DNA of 64,000 nt from Lineus longissimus. Taxonomy: Eukaryota > Nemertea > Pilidiophora > Heteronemertea > Lineidae. The position numbers were made by a program, and so were the translations under genes. The notes under the pieces were generated by a model. It did not search any database. It was given only the letters and a program-made list of their open reading frames with translations, and was not told the origin of the DNA. The stretch covers positions 15,361,501-15,425,500 of the forward strand of contig NC_088323.1 in assembly GCF_910592395.1 (NCBI RefSeq), given 5' to 3'. Positions 1-12,300 of this stretch are shown here, in pieces; the stretch's first letter is position 1, and each line of letters starts with the position of its first letter.

Positions 1-1035
1 GTGAAAATGAACCTTCTCATCTCCTGTTTATAATTCCGGCGCAGATCAGTAAGCCGGACTCGACCTGATGAACACGCGGTAAATAGTGGTACTTCCACTA
101 CAGGAAACTCCAGTGTGTTTCCAAGTTTATTCCGATTCCACTACAGGATCTCCAGGTTAAATAGGCCCGGAGCTGATAACACCGGGTTAATTATACCCGG
201 CGATCATCGGTGGGTTTCGCACCCAGTTCCGGATGAGCACCGGAGTTTTCTGTAGTGGAATACCAATAACACCGCAGATAATAGTTGTAGTTGTATAGAT
301 TTGGCGATCGGTGGAACGCCAATCACTTAATACAAGTGTGCACAACGCAAGTCTGTAACTGGAGAGCAAATTTCTGTATCACCATCTGTCGCCGAGCTTA
401 TCAACCTTAAAATGCAAGCCTGTAGTGGAACACGAACCAAGAAATATCCGGTTTTATTTATATCCGGAGAGCCTCCAGATCTATTAGCACCGGGTTTAAA
501 ACCTGTTTTGGAAGTAAGACTATTAGGGTCTGCAATAGGGATCCACCATTCAGAAACTTGTGTAATGACTTGATGATGCTTCAAATGCTTTGATACCGAT
601 TGATGTGAGTGAAGGACATTGTGATGCTCATCCGAAATTCTCGTGGTAAAACTCCACCCTCCATGAACACTCATATCAGGCAACAAAACCAGTTCCTTTT
701 TGGCCTGTTGTTTTGAACCGAGCGACACTCAAATGTCATGAATGTACTTAGCCTCTCACCCCATGATCTTGTTACGCGTGATGAACCTCTCATCCTGTTG
801 CGACTCAGAATCCTTTATTCAGGCCGAGGTTGGGTACACATATATTGATCAGGACAATATACCTCAGGTCGAATTCAAGCAGAACGGCCCAAATGGCTGG
901 CTGGACTACATTCTGTACAACACTTCAAGCATGCTAAAATTTGCGGACTTCTTTTTTTTCTTCAAACTGACGTAAAAATGTCTGTGCATCTTGCTCAGAT
1001 CAACACATACATCCCTCTGTAATAGTAAGGACAGC
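1..1035. other. Gene-free start of the window
   Basis: Two open stretches (minus strand 327-728, plus strand 742-975) have no recognisable domain, and the minus one lacks a good start. A T-rich tract is at 950-960. CTCCAGAT/CACCGG motifs around 60-250 recur (ACTACAGGAAACTCC, ACTACAGGATCTCC), suggesting a decayed repeat. Confidence 0.3.
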
Positions 1036-1844
1036 TATATGGAACCTCCCTTAGCAGACACCTTTGTGTAAGGACACTGCATTTGGGTGCAAATTGGTTA
1101 CTTTCAGTTTCATTGAAAGACACCTCTCAATTTTAGGACAGCATTTGTCTGTCCCAGGGGTGAGGACTTTAGCCTTTCCATATTCTTACTTTCCAAATCC
1201 AGTGATTATAATCAATCATAATACTCATGCCGGCAGATTCTGTGTAAACATCAAATGTTTTCACATTTTATCGCATTGTTGACTTTTGTGAGTGTATTCT
1301 GATGTTCTGGTATTTGATGTTTTGAAATTGCGATTTCTGGCATGACTGACATTGTCAACGAATCCTCCACTATAACAAATCAATTGAATATGTGTACAGG
1401 TGTTTGTATGCATAGCGCATAGGCCGTCTGACTGAGCCTGGAAGTATGGTATGGCCAGAACACTGTACATGGTTGTATCCTACTGCTAGCGATAAGCCAA
1501 CTGGTTATAGCTTGCCATTAAATGTTTTGGAAAGAAGTTTCGCTACAGACATAGTGGATGCCATCACAAGCATGACAAGCAACAATGAGTATAAATTGTA
1601 TGACTGAAAAATGAGGGGCAGTCTTGAACCACGACTGCCAATGTCATCATGATGACAAAATCATTTCATCTAAGCAATATGTGGCTCTGTCCAAAAATGT
1701 GAAATACATAATGATATGATGTTTTTCCACAGTCGATGTTAATAATCATCACCTTGACGTTTCAATTGCTTCGACCATCCTTCTTCAGAAGTTAGACGTC
1801 TGACCGCTAGATGTTGTAGTGGCCAGAAAGAGGGAGGCGATTTG

Positions 1845-2295
1845 ATTTTGATTCTTAAGACCACAACATGAATCTACATGTAGATGGGGCTACAGACTAA
1901 GTCATGCACGGGATCCGAGTCTGGCTGAACCAACATTTTTAATCAGCCAGGCAGAAGGAGATGATTTGATTCTTAAGACCATCAACATGAATCTACATGT
2001 AGATGGGGCTACAGACTAAGTCATGCACGGGATCCGAGTCTGGCTGAAACAACATTTTTAATCAGCCAGACAGAAGGAGATGATTTGATTCTTAAGACCA
2101 CAACATGAATCTACATGTAGATGGGGCTACAGACTAAGTCATGCACGGGATCAGAGTCTGGCCGAACCAACATTTTTAATCAGCCAGACAGAAGGAGATG
2201 ATTTGATTTGTAAGACCATCAACATGAATTGAGATGGGGGGGAGGGGGGGGCTGCTGACTAAGTCAGGTGTGGGATCAGAGTCTAGCCGAAACGA
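1845..2295 (+). repeat. ~117-bp tandem repeat, four copies
   Basis: The unit is marked by GATTTGATTCTTAAGACC, CTACATGTAGATGGGGCTAC, GACTAAGTCATGCACGGGAT and TTTTTAATCAGCCAGACAGA. The last copy is diverged and has a G-run. Confidence 0.85.
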
Positions 2296-2496
2296 CATCT
2301 AACTTTTATATCATTTGAGCAAACATGCTTATGGATTGACTAACCATTATCAGTGCTGTAAGCTTCTTCAGCAAAACATGGTCTGGACGAAATGGGCATG
2401 TAGATTGCTCGGACTCCCCAAGGAACTTCAAAAGCATGTTGTGTTCAGTTCACAGTCGGTTTTTGCCAGGAGTAGTCCACAGAGGGGTTACAAACA

Positions 2497-2678
2497 GTGG
2501 AATCAAACTCAACGGACACCTCTCTAATAAGGACACTAACTTAGTTTAGGTCCAAAATTGGTTGCTTCCATTGAATTTGACCTCTCTCCTCTGAATTTGG
2601 CATCTCAGGACACCTCTCTATCATATCAAGGACAGAACTCATCAGTCCCAAGGGTGTCCTTAATGGAGATGTTCTATC
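2497..2678. mobile_element. Degenerate family A MITE
   Basis: AGTGGAATCAAACTCAACGG at the left and TGTCCTTAATGGAGATGTTC at the right, with the internal phrase CCTCTCTATCATATCAAGGA. Related partial copies lie at 1040-1170, 3270-3570 and 4005-4170 (inverted). Confidence 0.6.
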
Positions 2679-3786
2679 GTTTATCGTTTAATTTGGCAAA
2701 ATAAGCACGTCATTGTTTACCCTATCTAAATGACCTCCCATTTTCTCTGACCCAGCTTTGCTAATCAGCCAAATGAGGTATAATTTGCTCTCAATTTGGG
2801 TCTACGACTCTGACCTGGAGCACTGGGTGCATTTCCGTGCATGAAAACAAGTCAACTATTTCATTTTGATATTACTGGGACGAAATGTTTTAGATATCAG
2901 TCAGTGTCAAGAATGAAATGCTCACTCCTTTCTCGGAGTAGGTGCTGTGTCGACAAATGATACAAGTCTAGCAGTACAGTAGAAGTAAAACTGGATAAAG
3001 TCACTGCAGTTTACAACAATGTCCATCGGTCCCTATTGTTGGGCTGTGTCAAGTCTAGCAGTACGGCAGCTTTGTGATAGTACAGTGTAGGGTGTGCCTT
3101 TTCCTGCCCTTGTAACATATGTCAGTGTATGTTTTTCAATGTTTCCCTATATGTTCTCTATAAAGATTAGAATAATAAAGTATAAGGCACTTCCCAAAAT
3201 GCTCAATTGTGCTCCTCAATCCTGTACAAAAATGCCTGGCTCGCCAAACTACAGTAAACATTATTTAGAACCCCCTCGGGATGGCGTGTGCTGTCTTTTA
3301 TTGAGTGGTGTCCTTATTACCTAGAGAGGTCAAAAAGGAGCACTTTCTGCACCTCCCAAAATGCTCAATTTTGCTCCTTAATTATAAGGAAATGCCTGGC
3401 CCCTAGTTCTACAGTTTAACCTCTCTAGTCTCTCTCATTATTTAGGACACCCTTGGGACAGACACAAGTGTTGTCCTTTATTAAGAGGTGTCCTGATTAG
3501 AGAGGTCAAAATGAATCAAAATAACCAATTTGGGACCAAGAGAGTGTCTGCTAAGGGAGGTTCCATTGCGATTGTCATTTTTTGGTGGAATACTTGTTAA
3601 ATGTATTTTGTTGGTAGGGTGCGGTTCATTATATAAATATCTGGTCACAACCAATCAACCCGGACTGCACGTCCATCATAAATCCATCAATTCAAATCAC
3701 AATCAGCAATGTATAAATCGCCATGTCGGCTGAAGTTTACATGTGAGGCAAGACTGAAAACATTTGAATCTCTCAATCACCCCTTG

Positions 3787-3930
3787 TATTGTACGCGCCG
3801 GTCACCGATCCAAAGGTTGACCGCACTCAACGTTGCTTAACTTCCACTCTGGGGCCAACGTGCCATCCACTGGGCCATAAAGGAATTCCCTCATGGCCGG
3901 CGGGCCGTGCCATATACCTGGGGGTACTAT
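3787..3930 (-). mobile_element. 5S-rRNA-like SINE, copy 1
   Basis: On the minus strand this reads TGGCCCAGTGG (a tRNA-type A box), then AAGTTAAGCAACGTTGAG and CTTTGGATCGGTGACCG. The last two match the 5S rRNA box A and box C. It shares the same start and end (about 145-150 bp) with two copies at 57.9 and 58.1 kb. Confidence 0.7.
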
Positions 3931-5049
3931 ACACCCCTAAGGGTATTTCTCTACTACACAATAAACTGTGTACAGGCATTACTATGTAACTACAGTACTC
4001 TCTAAAGGACATCTTCGGGACTGAAAAGTGCTGCGCTTTAAAATAGAGAGGTGTCCTGATTAGAGAGATTAAATTGAATGGAAACAATCAATTTGTGACC
4101 AAAACTAGTGTCCTTAATAGAGAGGGTGTCCTTTATTGAGCGGTGTCTGCTAAGGGAAGTTCCACTGTAGCTGAAGAAAGCACTGCCACCTCAACATTGT
4201 TGAAAAGGTTACAAACCCCCTGAAGCAAACACTTTTTAAGTGGCCCTTGTCCAACTGAAAATTAAACAAAAGCGTAATATTGTTGAGGTAAATTCAGGTG
4301 TAGGGCCAAGCAAAATAATAGGTCACACATTGATCTCATCTGAATCATGCCTTTCTTGGTCATCTTTAACCCTTTGGAGCCCAAGCGTCCACAGAAATAC
4401 ATAAAGCACAAATTCCAAAATAGATCACCTTTCACACCAAAATACATGTACTCACAGATCTCAAATTTTCACGCTGGAAAACCATGAAAATCTTGTTCAT
4501 CTACCGCAGTACCACGTAACCAAAGTTGTCAATCGGAATACATCAGTTGCACAAAACTGTACTGGTAGTAAGTGTGAACTCTATGTGAGGTTGGCAGGTG
4601 AGTTTTGGCGATAACAATCAAGACGGCATCCAGGCAAAAGGACTGGTTTTTCTTTGGCGAATAAGGTCGAGATCGGGCTTCAAAGGGTTATGAGGCAAGA
4701 ACTGGGTATTGAATAAAGTAAATTATATCAATACTACAGTAGAGTCAGGACAGTAAAAACCTAACTTGAATGAAAATGAAAGAAATCTGTGAAAACAGTC
4801 ACCACCGGCTCAATGTAGTATTATTAAGAACAGGATCATGCGCAAATGCATACTACATGTATATGATATTATGTATGCCTGTCCTGCAAATTGTCAAAAC
4901 TTATTTGTTTGGCCTCATCATTCAGAAACCAAACCCTTACATTACGTTACACTTCATTACATGTACTACTTCAGGCCTAGAATGTCAACAGTCAGTTGGC
5001 CTTTAACATTCCAGCTATGCACACACAGCCCAAGGTCTGCATGAAGAGT

Positions 5050-5610
5050 GGACTCACATCAAGTTTACTTTTAAAATTCCTTCGCATGGCCTTGACATGT
5101 CAAATAAAATGTGTGCACTTCCTGAAATGTGTTCCACAAGGACTAAGGAAGGAAGGCTCCCTCTCTGGTACAGCAGAACAAGTTGAAGGATTTTAAGTTG
5201 CAACTTGCTACACTTTGTATCATCCCACAAGTGTCTGAATGAGGAGGCCCGCTGCAAGTTTACTTTTAAAATTCCTTTGCATGGCCTTGACATGTCAAAT
5301 GAAAGGTGTGCACTTCCTGAAATGTGCTCCACAAGGACTAAGGAAGGAAGGCTCCCTCTCTGGTACAGCAGAACAAGTTGAAGGATTTTAAGTTGCAACT
5401 TGCTACACTTTGTATCATCCCACAAGTGTCTGAATGAGGAGGCTCGCAGCAGTTTACTTAAATTCCTTCACATGGCCTTGACATGTCAAATGAAAGGTGT
5501 GCACTTCCTGAAATGTGTTCCACAAGGACTAAGGAAGGAAGGCTCCCTCTCTGGTACAACAAAACAAGTTGAAGGATTTTAAGTTGCAACTTGCTATATG
5601 TACACGTTGT
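5050..5610 (+). repeat. ~195-bp tandem repeat, three copies
   Basis: Units are marked by GCATGGCCTTGACATGTCAA, GGACTAAGGAAGGAAGGCTC and TAAGTTGCAACTTGCTACAC. They are about 95% identical by eye. Confidence 0.85.
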
Positions 5611-5632
5611 ATCATCCCTGGGGACTGACAAG

Positions 5633-5838
5633 TGTTGTTCTTAATAGAGAGGTGTCCTGATTAGAGGTCAAATTGAAAGGAACTTCCAATTTTGGACGAA
5701 ACTAGTGTCCTTAATAGAGAGGATGTCCTTAATAGAGAGGATGTCCTTAATAGAGAGGGTGTCCTTAATAGAGAGGGTGTCCTTAATAGAGAGGGTGTCC
5801 TTAATAGAGAGGTGTCTGCTAAGGGAGGTTCTACTGTA
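5633..5838. mobile_element. Family A MITE derivative with internal 21-bp expansion
   Basis: The right half of the family A element ends with AGGTTCTACTGTAG at 5826-5839. The phrase TGTCCTTAATAGAGAGG is repeated in tandem about six times (5706-5810), where ordinary copies have it once. The left terminus is missing. Confidence 0.75.
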
Positions 5839-5839
5839 G

Positions 5840-7800
5840 TTAATAACAATCAAATGAAATTTGACATATATTTTATGCTTGAGCATACCACAACAAAAGG
5901 ACAATCACTAGAGTTGGGACTGGGGGAAGTAAGTTTTGGTGTGTTCATTCAGCCGTAAAAGATATCAACTCCAAAATATCAAATTTCTAAAAACCAAGAC
6001 CAAGAACACCCAATTTTGTTTGAGGTGACCATCGAAAAAAGTTTGTTCCGGCGCTGCGCTGGCATGGACCTTTTCGAAGAAGTTTGTTTAGGCGCTGACC
6101 ATTCAATATTCATGAATTTTATCTGGAACAAAGGGCAACAGTGACATTGTTTGAAGTTTACTCCCGCCTTATCTGTGACTAGTGTGAGTGCACTTTTGTT
6201 TTGCTTTGGCTGTGATTCGTCTTTGTCAAACAAAAAGAGGCCTATTGTCCGAAGTAATTTTATCCTCATCATCATGCATGGTCTGAAGTAATTTGACATA
6301 TATTAAGTAATTTTATCTTCATCATCATGCGCACACATTTGATTTGTTTGGGCTCTGCCTCTATAGATGAAGAATCAACGGTTTCAATCAACCAGAGGCA
6401 GAGTGCCATGCACTAATGCAGTCTGGCTTTTTGGCATGCATTTTGTAAATTTTCAGAACAACCTGATGGAGATGCTTAAAAAGATCTTTTTTGGCATGCA
6501 TGTAATTTGTAATTTGTTATTTGCATTTTGAAGATTTTCAGAACAACCCGATGGAGATGCTTAAAAAGATCTGTAAAATCATCGGTTCACAGATTCCAAT
6601 TTATTCGTCCCTTTTTCAGTGCAAAACAGACCAACACAGATGAACGAAAATGACACATGAAGCCATGCTTGCGGTACACTACATTTGTACACTATAAATG
6701 TACACAAACTTCTGTGTGTAAAAATGTACACAGAATTTTGCATTCATTTTTCTTGACGTCTCGATGATATTTATAGCTTTTTCACGCGGCTTACCTAAGT
6801 TTAACTCAGCCACAGACAAAAATGAGCATTATCCTAGAATTGAGGGGGCTTTAATCCGAGTGGGGCCTTAATCCATGCGCGAAATCAATCGATATCCACA
6901 AAATTCGATGATTGAAGTTCCTGATAATCCAAAATGGCGGACACACAACAAAATCACGTGACCTACCCTGGCCCATTTTGGTTCTATTTATCAAATGCAG
7001 ATGGCGATAGTATCGTTCTGCCTAGGTGTAACGTTGAGAATGTTCCCATGTCATGCAAAGCACCCCATCAATAGTCCCTTTAGACCGTATCCAGTCAAAA
7101 TGGCCCCTATTTTCACTTCAGATTTTTTGCGAGTGAAGTTAGTACTTTACTTGATCAATATCAGTGTGTTTTATGAAGAATTTTGCCTTATTTTTAGTGT
7201 TTTGCATACACTTTCAGTGTCAAAGTGAACAAAAGTCAAATAGAAGATGGAATTTTTTCTAAGTCTCACAAACGGCCTCTCTCAAACTTGCTTAAATGAG
7301 TCAATTATTTTAAAACATTTACAAGAATCAACCAATTCAACTATTTCAAATATAGAGAGTCAAAGGACAATGTTTTAAGTTGTGATCTCACTGCAATGAA
7401 ACATACTGTAGAACAAGCTCAACACTATAGCTCAACACCAACCACACCTGCGCGGCTCGCGTTTCAAAAGCATTTGCAAACCGGCAATATCCATATCCAC
7501 AGGCAACTGCCTTAATAGATATTATTGATGATGATGATGATGATGATGATTATAGGCATCCTGACGTAACCAGTAATTTTCAAAATATTTTCCCCCTCTC
7601 GATAATTCATTTTGTATATGAGGTAAGAGTATAGTAAAACCCTGATCTCAGGATGCTAAACAGGGTTTGTAGGGTTTAACAAAAACTGCAAATAGACTCT
7701 CAGGAGTGAATTCAAAAAATAAAAGGTGGGGCCGTTTTGACCCGAGGCCGATTCGATCAGGGGCCGATTTGACTGGTATTAAAGCTTTCCCTTACGAAAA
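5840..7800. other. Gene-free stretch
   Basis: AT-rich with no supported exon. A short duplication is visible (TTTTGGCATGCAT and AACAACCTGATGGAGATGCT at 6430-6490 and 6488-6565). TGTACACTATAAATGTACAC at 6687 is a local palindrome. Confidence 0.4.
7521..7551 (+). repeat. (GAT)n microsatellite
   Basis: ATTATTGATGATGATGATGA and following GAT units. Confidence 0.9.
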
Positions 7801-7807
7801 AGATCTG

Positions 7808-7965
7808 TTTCAACATGGTAAAATCCGAGTTTACCATGATCACCATGGTGAATGTAGAATTTACCATGCTCACCATGGTGAAATATTTCACCGTCCCAAT
7901 TTACCATGGTGAAGTGCTGTCAGTTTACCATGGTGAATTGTGGATTTACCATGGTGAAATAGAGC
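7808..7965 (+). repeat. Irregular cluster of CACCATGGTGAA-like palindromes
   Basis: The CCATGG-centred phrase (TTTACCATGGTGAA, TCACCATGGTGAA) occurs six or seven times at uneven spacing, each a near-perfect palindrome. Confidence 0.75.
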
Positions 7966-8010
7966 ATTCGTGACACACTTTCCTAAGTTATGACCCAATT
8001 TAGTATTATT

Positions 8011-8290
8011 GTCTCATTGGCAGAAGTGATTTCTGAAGGACACTGCACGTCATCCCCAGCTGATATGTACAGAGTAAATCTGTGTCTGACACTCATCTTC
8101 TCTTTTCGTCAGGTGCTGCCATCTGAGCTAAGAAATTCGAACAAGGCGATTACCTAAAATTAAAAATCACGCCTATTTTTAGGGTGGGGGACGATTTACA
8201 GCTGGAACCCCTGAACCTGCTCCCACAGATCCGTCATCCATCAAAGCAGGCATGAACCTGGTTTAATCTGCAGTTTATCTTACTAACATA
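8011..8290 (+). repeat. Third, partial copy of the inverted-repeat element
   Basis: It matches 22900-23200 (GTCTCATTGGCAGAAGTGAT, GACGATTTACAGCTGGAACC, ATCCGTCATCCATCAA). It shows that the arms at 22 and 29 kb belong to a dispersed family. Confidence 0.75.
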
Positions 8291-8825
8291 CTAACTAACA
8301 AGACGTTTATATAGCATTGGAATTCAAGAATACCAGATGACTCGGAATTAGGACTTGTCACGAATAGCCCGAAGATCAGGATTTTGATTCTCTGGGGTGA
8401 GAGGGTGTCTAGATGTTCTACTGCACTTTAAATCATTGGGTATGTTGATACACACATTCCAGCAGTGAACATATAGAGAAGAGACGACCACTACCAGCTG
8501 AAAACAGCATTGAAAATATTTATTAGGCCAACAAAATAAACAACAGCCTGGATAAAAAATCACAACCGATGAACAATCATTAGAAATTGATACAAACATG
8601 AACGTGTTACATGTATCTTTTAAAAACAAATAACAGATATACATGTACATGTATATGAATCATGATAAATAACAACCCATTGCAAAAAGCACATGAAACA
8701 AACAAATAAGCTATCATACATGTATTGGTCAACAACAGGGGATGGTAACTTACGTTATTAACCCCTGTCAACAATCATAAACAGTGGTGATTCAAATGAA
8801 CCACAACATACTAGAGAACCACAAT

Positions 8826-9310
8826 ATCCCATGTCTCTAGACCACCTTTACAAGAGATTACAATGGATTATCACCAGTATGGATCCCATGTCTCTAGACC
8901 ACCTTTACAAGAGCTCACAATGGTTTATCACCAGTATGGATCCCATGTCTCTAGACCACCTTTACAAGAGCTCACAATGGTTTATCACCAGTATGGATCC
9001 CATGTCTCTGGACCACCTTTACAAGAGCTCACAATGGTTTATCACCAGTATGGATCCCATGTCTCTAGACCACCTTTACAAGAGCTCACAATGGTTTATC
9101 ACCAGTATGGATCCCATGTCTCTAGACCACCTTTACAAGAGCTCACAATGGTTTATCACCAGTATGGATCCCATGTCTCTAGACCACCTTTACAAGAGAT
9201 CACAATGCTGTATCACCAGTACAGATCCCATGTCTGTAGACTACATTTACAGGAGCTTATAGTGGTTAATAAACAATATGGATCACATGCCTCTGGACTA
9301 CCTCTATAAA
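8826..9310 (+). repeat. 57-bp tandem repeat next to the PRDM9 stop
   Basis: Seven clear and two decayed units, starting at 8830, 8887, 8944, 9001, 9058, 9115 and 9172. Each begins CATGTCTCTAGACCACCTTT. The period is a multiple of three, so two frames stay open, but no start context or homology supports coding. It probably lies in the PRDM9 3' UTR or just beyond; a minus-strand AATAAA is at 8524-8519. Confidence 0.9.
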
Positions 9311-9382
9311 ATGGTAGCTCACAATGGTTTATCATCGGTTAGCAGTAGATCTCTAGACTACCACACCAATAATGCACCATGA

Positions 9383-12300
9383 TTACTGTTCATTCACAGT
9401 TTGCTCCACGGTGCGATGTGTCTTCATGTGCCTACTCCTCGCACAGCTGAGAGTGAATTGTTTGTCACAATGTTGACATTCGAATGGTTTCTCACCTGTG
9501 TGAATAAGAACATGTCTTTGCAGACCACCACTCCGAGTAAATCCTTTCCCACAATGTTGACATTTGAATGGTTTCTCACCTGTGTGAATAAGAACATGTT
9601 TTTGCAGATCACCACTCCAAGTAAATTCTTTTCCACAGTTTTCACATTTGAATGGTTTCTCACCTGTGTGAATTAGAATATGCTTTTGTAGATTGCTACT
9701 GTCATTAAATCCTTTCCCACAATGTTCACATTTGAATGGTTTCTCACCTGTGTGAATAAGAACATGTCCTTGCAGACTACTACTCCGAGTAAATCCTTTC
9801 CCACAATGTTGACATTTGAATGGTTTCTCACCTGTGTGAATAAGAACATGTCTTTGCAGACTACTACTCTGAGTAAATCCTTTCCCACAATGTTGACATT
9901 TGAATGGTTTCTCACCTGTGTGAATAAGAACATGTCTTTGCAGAATACCACTTTGAGTAAATCCTTTCCCACAATGTTGACATTTGAATGGTTTCTCACC
10001 TGTGTGAATAAGAACATGTCCTTGCAGATCACCACTCTGAGTAAATCCTTTCCCACACTGTTGACATTTGAATGGATTCTCACCAGTGTGAATTCGAATA
10101 TGAGTTTTGAGATGACCAATATGACTACACTCCTTGCCACATAATTTACATCTGAACCTATCACCTATTCTCTCACCATATTTCTCAAATGCGTCGGCAT
10201 CCATACCAGCATCAGCAGCTTTTAAACCACCTGTAAACATTGCAGAGCCAACATCCTTGTCACTTATGTCCGCAGCCTCTCGTAACTCAGCTACTCGAGC
10301 ACGCTGATAATGTGCATTTTTTGCATAAAGTTCTTTCATGAGATCCTTGACCTCTGTCGGGTCTGCCTCCAAATGTTTTTTGGCCACGTGGGTCATCAAC
10401 GCGTTTGGTATCTTGTAGGGTATGCTCAAGATACAGAATGGACATCTGTATTCTGGGGCTCCTGTTGAAGGGAACAAAATAAATGATACAAAAGATGCAT
10501 CTGTCCAAGCATGATATGTAAAATACCAAAGTTTTTAACTAGATGACTCTGGATAATGGAAACCTACACTTGGTCACCTAATCTTGTCCATGGTTTTTAG
10601 TGTCATCTCTAAATAGATGGCTTAGTCGGGTGTAACGTTCAAAGTGTGGTAGGAACCTCTCATTCCTGACTTGAGAAGGTGGTTCCAGAATGTGGGAAGG
10701 TATCGTTCTCCACCTCATGTGAGAATGGGTTTTGAGGGCCATGCAGCAGAACGCAAAAGCTTGAAGAGGAAAGTTTCCATCGTATGCTGAGTTATCCAGT
10801 TAAAAACTTTAATACCAAATAAATGATGCACATGACTTCTCTACTGACTTTCACGGCATTCACTTCCGGATGTCAAGGGCGACTGTCAAGTGCACAACCC
10901 ATGCACTAGGACAGTATTCCAGACAGTCTCCTCCAGCTTCAAAGAAATCTGACCAGAAGGTTGAGCTCCACAGCCCCAAAACTTTGAAGACTATGCATAA
11001 CGAATGAACCATAATGATTGGAACTCTGACAACTACAGGCCAAGAGCCTAAAATGAGAAAGTCACAATCTCTTATTTTTCAAAGAACTATCACTCAGTGA
11101 GCTGAAATTACGTGACCTTACCTGTGTCAGACATAGTGAATGCCTTTTCATGTGTCCTCAATCTAACCTCCTTTGTAGCTTCTATACCCAGTTCTTTGGC
11201 ATAACCTTCACCATAAAACACCAACAACTCCTGGAGGAACACAATACATTATAATGCCCACTAATCTCCTTTGCACAAGGTTGTGCCATGGTTAAAATGA
11301 CATACATGTATATTTCATTATTTTTCACCGGTTTTCACAAAACGAGTGTTGAGGTGATGGCAAGCCAAATATCAATACAGTCAATATGTTGGTCCCTAAT
11401 ACATTTCTCAAAGGCTGCAAAATTGCGATTTCATTGGTGTCTTTGACAAGTATGGTTGGCAGGGCAGTTTTCTCTGCTCATCAAGATTTATAAGGGGAAG
11501 TATTTTTAGCACCATGTGAGCGGGAGGAGTAAAATTGAATCTCGGCACAGTTGCAACACCAGCATAACCTTCTAAGTTTCTATACAGGGCCAATGGACTG
11601 TGCCACTAAAGATGTCATGATGTCTCAGAGCTTCATTCACTGTGTTGGGTTGACATAGCATTGACTCACCTGTCCTGGGTAGACAATCTGTATAGTCTTA
11701 TAGTAGATCTCGCCTTTATATTGAAATGCCAACAAGTTCTGTTCTCCTTCATTTCTGGAATAATATAACATTTTTATTGCTTGTAATGAATGCAATCTAA
11801 TTCGTCAAATTACTTGTTGGTTTGCAATCAATTCAGATATGGGGTTCTCTCGGCTTTTACCCTGTTATCTCAAGCTTTTGAGAATGAATGGGCTTCTGCA
11901 GGTGGACTCTTCATACAAAGGATGTCAGTACATCCTGCACTTTGATGAGTTTGAATCATCAGGAATAGGTACCACCACTGGACTGAAGACAAGTCCATGA
12001 CGTCCTTAGGCTCTCGACGAGTATTACAGAATACTTGCCTTGCACAGTTGGTGTAGCGCAGCCAATTTGACTTAGCTGGGTCTCTTGCATCAACATAGTG
12101 ATGGGGTTTAGTATCCTTATAGATCTGAATTGGTAAGAATAGGTTGTGGTATCACTGACAGCTCAGCTATGGAATTGGCATCTCTACGTGCCGAGAGGAT
12201 CCAAGCTACTCAAGTAATTATTTTGCTTGGTGGGATCTTAGCTTGTCGCCAGCAAAGTGCCTCTTAATGGTTGCGTACCTTGCTTAAAGACTCAAATGTG

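Noticed and set aside
8831-9309. Two ~145-aa repetitive open frames
   Set aside because: Made entirely by the 57-bp tandem repeat, whose length is a multiple of three; both frames are equally open and nothing supports translation.
8826-9310. CRISPR array
   Set aside because: Repeats are contiguous 57-bp tandem units with no distinct spacers, in eukaryotic DNA.
9424-10164. Long open frames on both strands across the finger array
   Set aside because: They are shadows of the 84-bp (28-codon) periodic PRDM9 exon and show only repeated low-complexity peptides.
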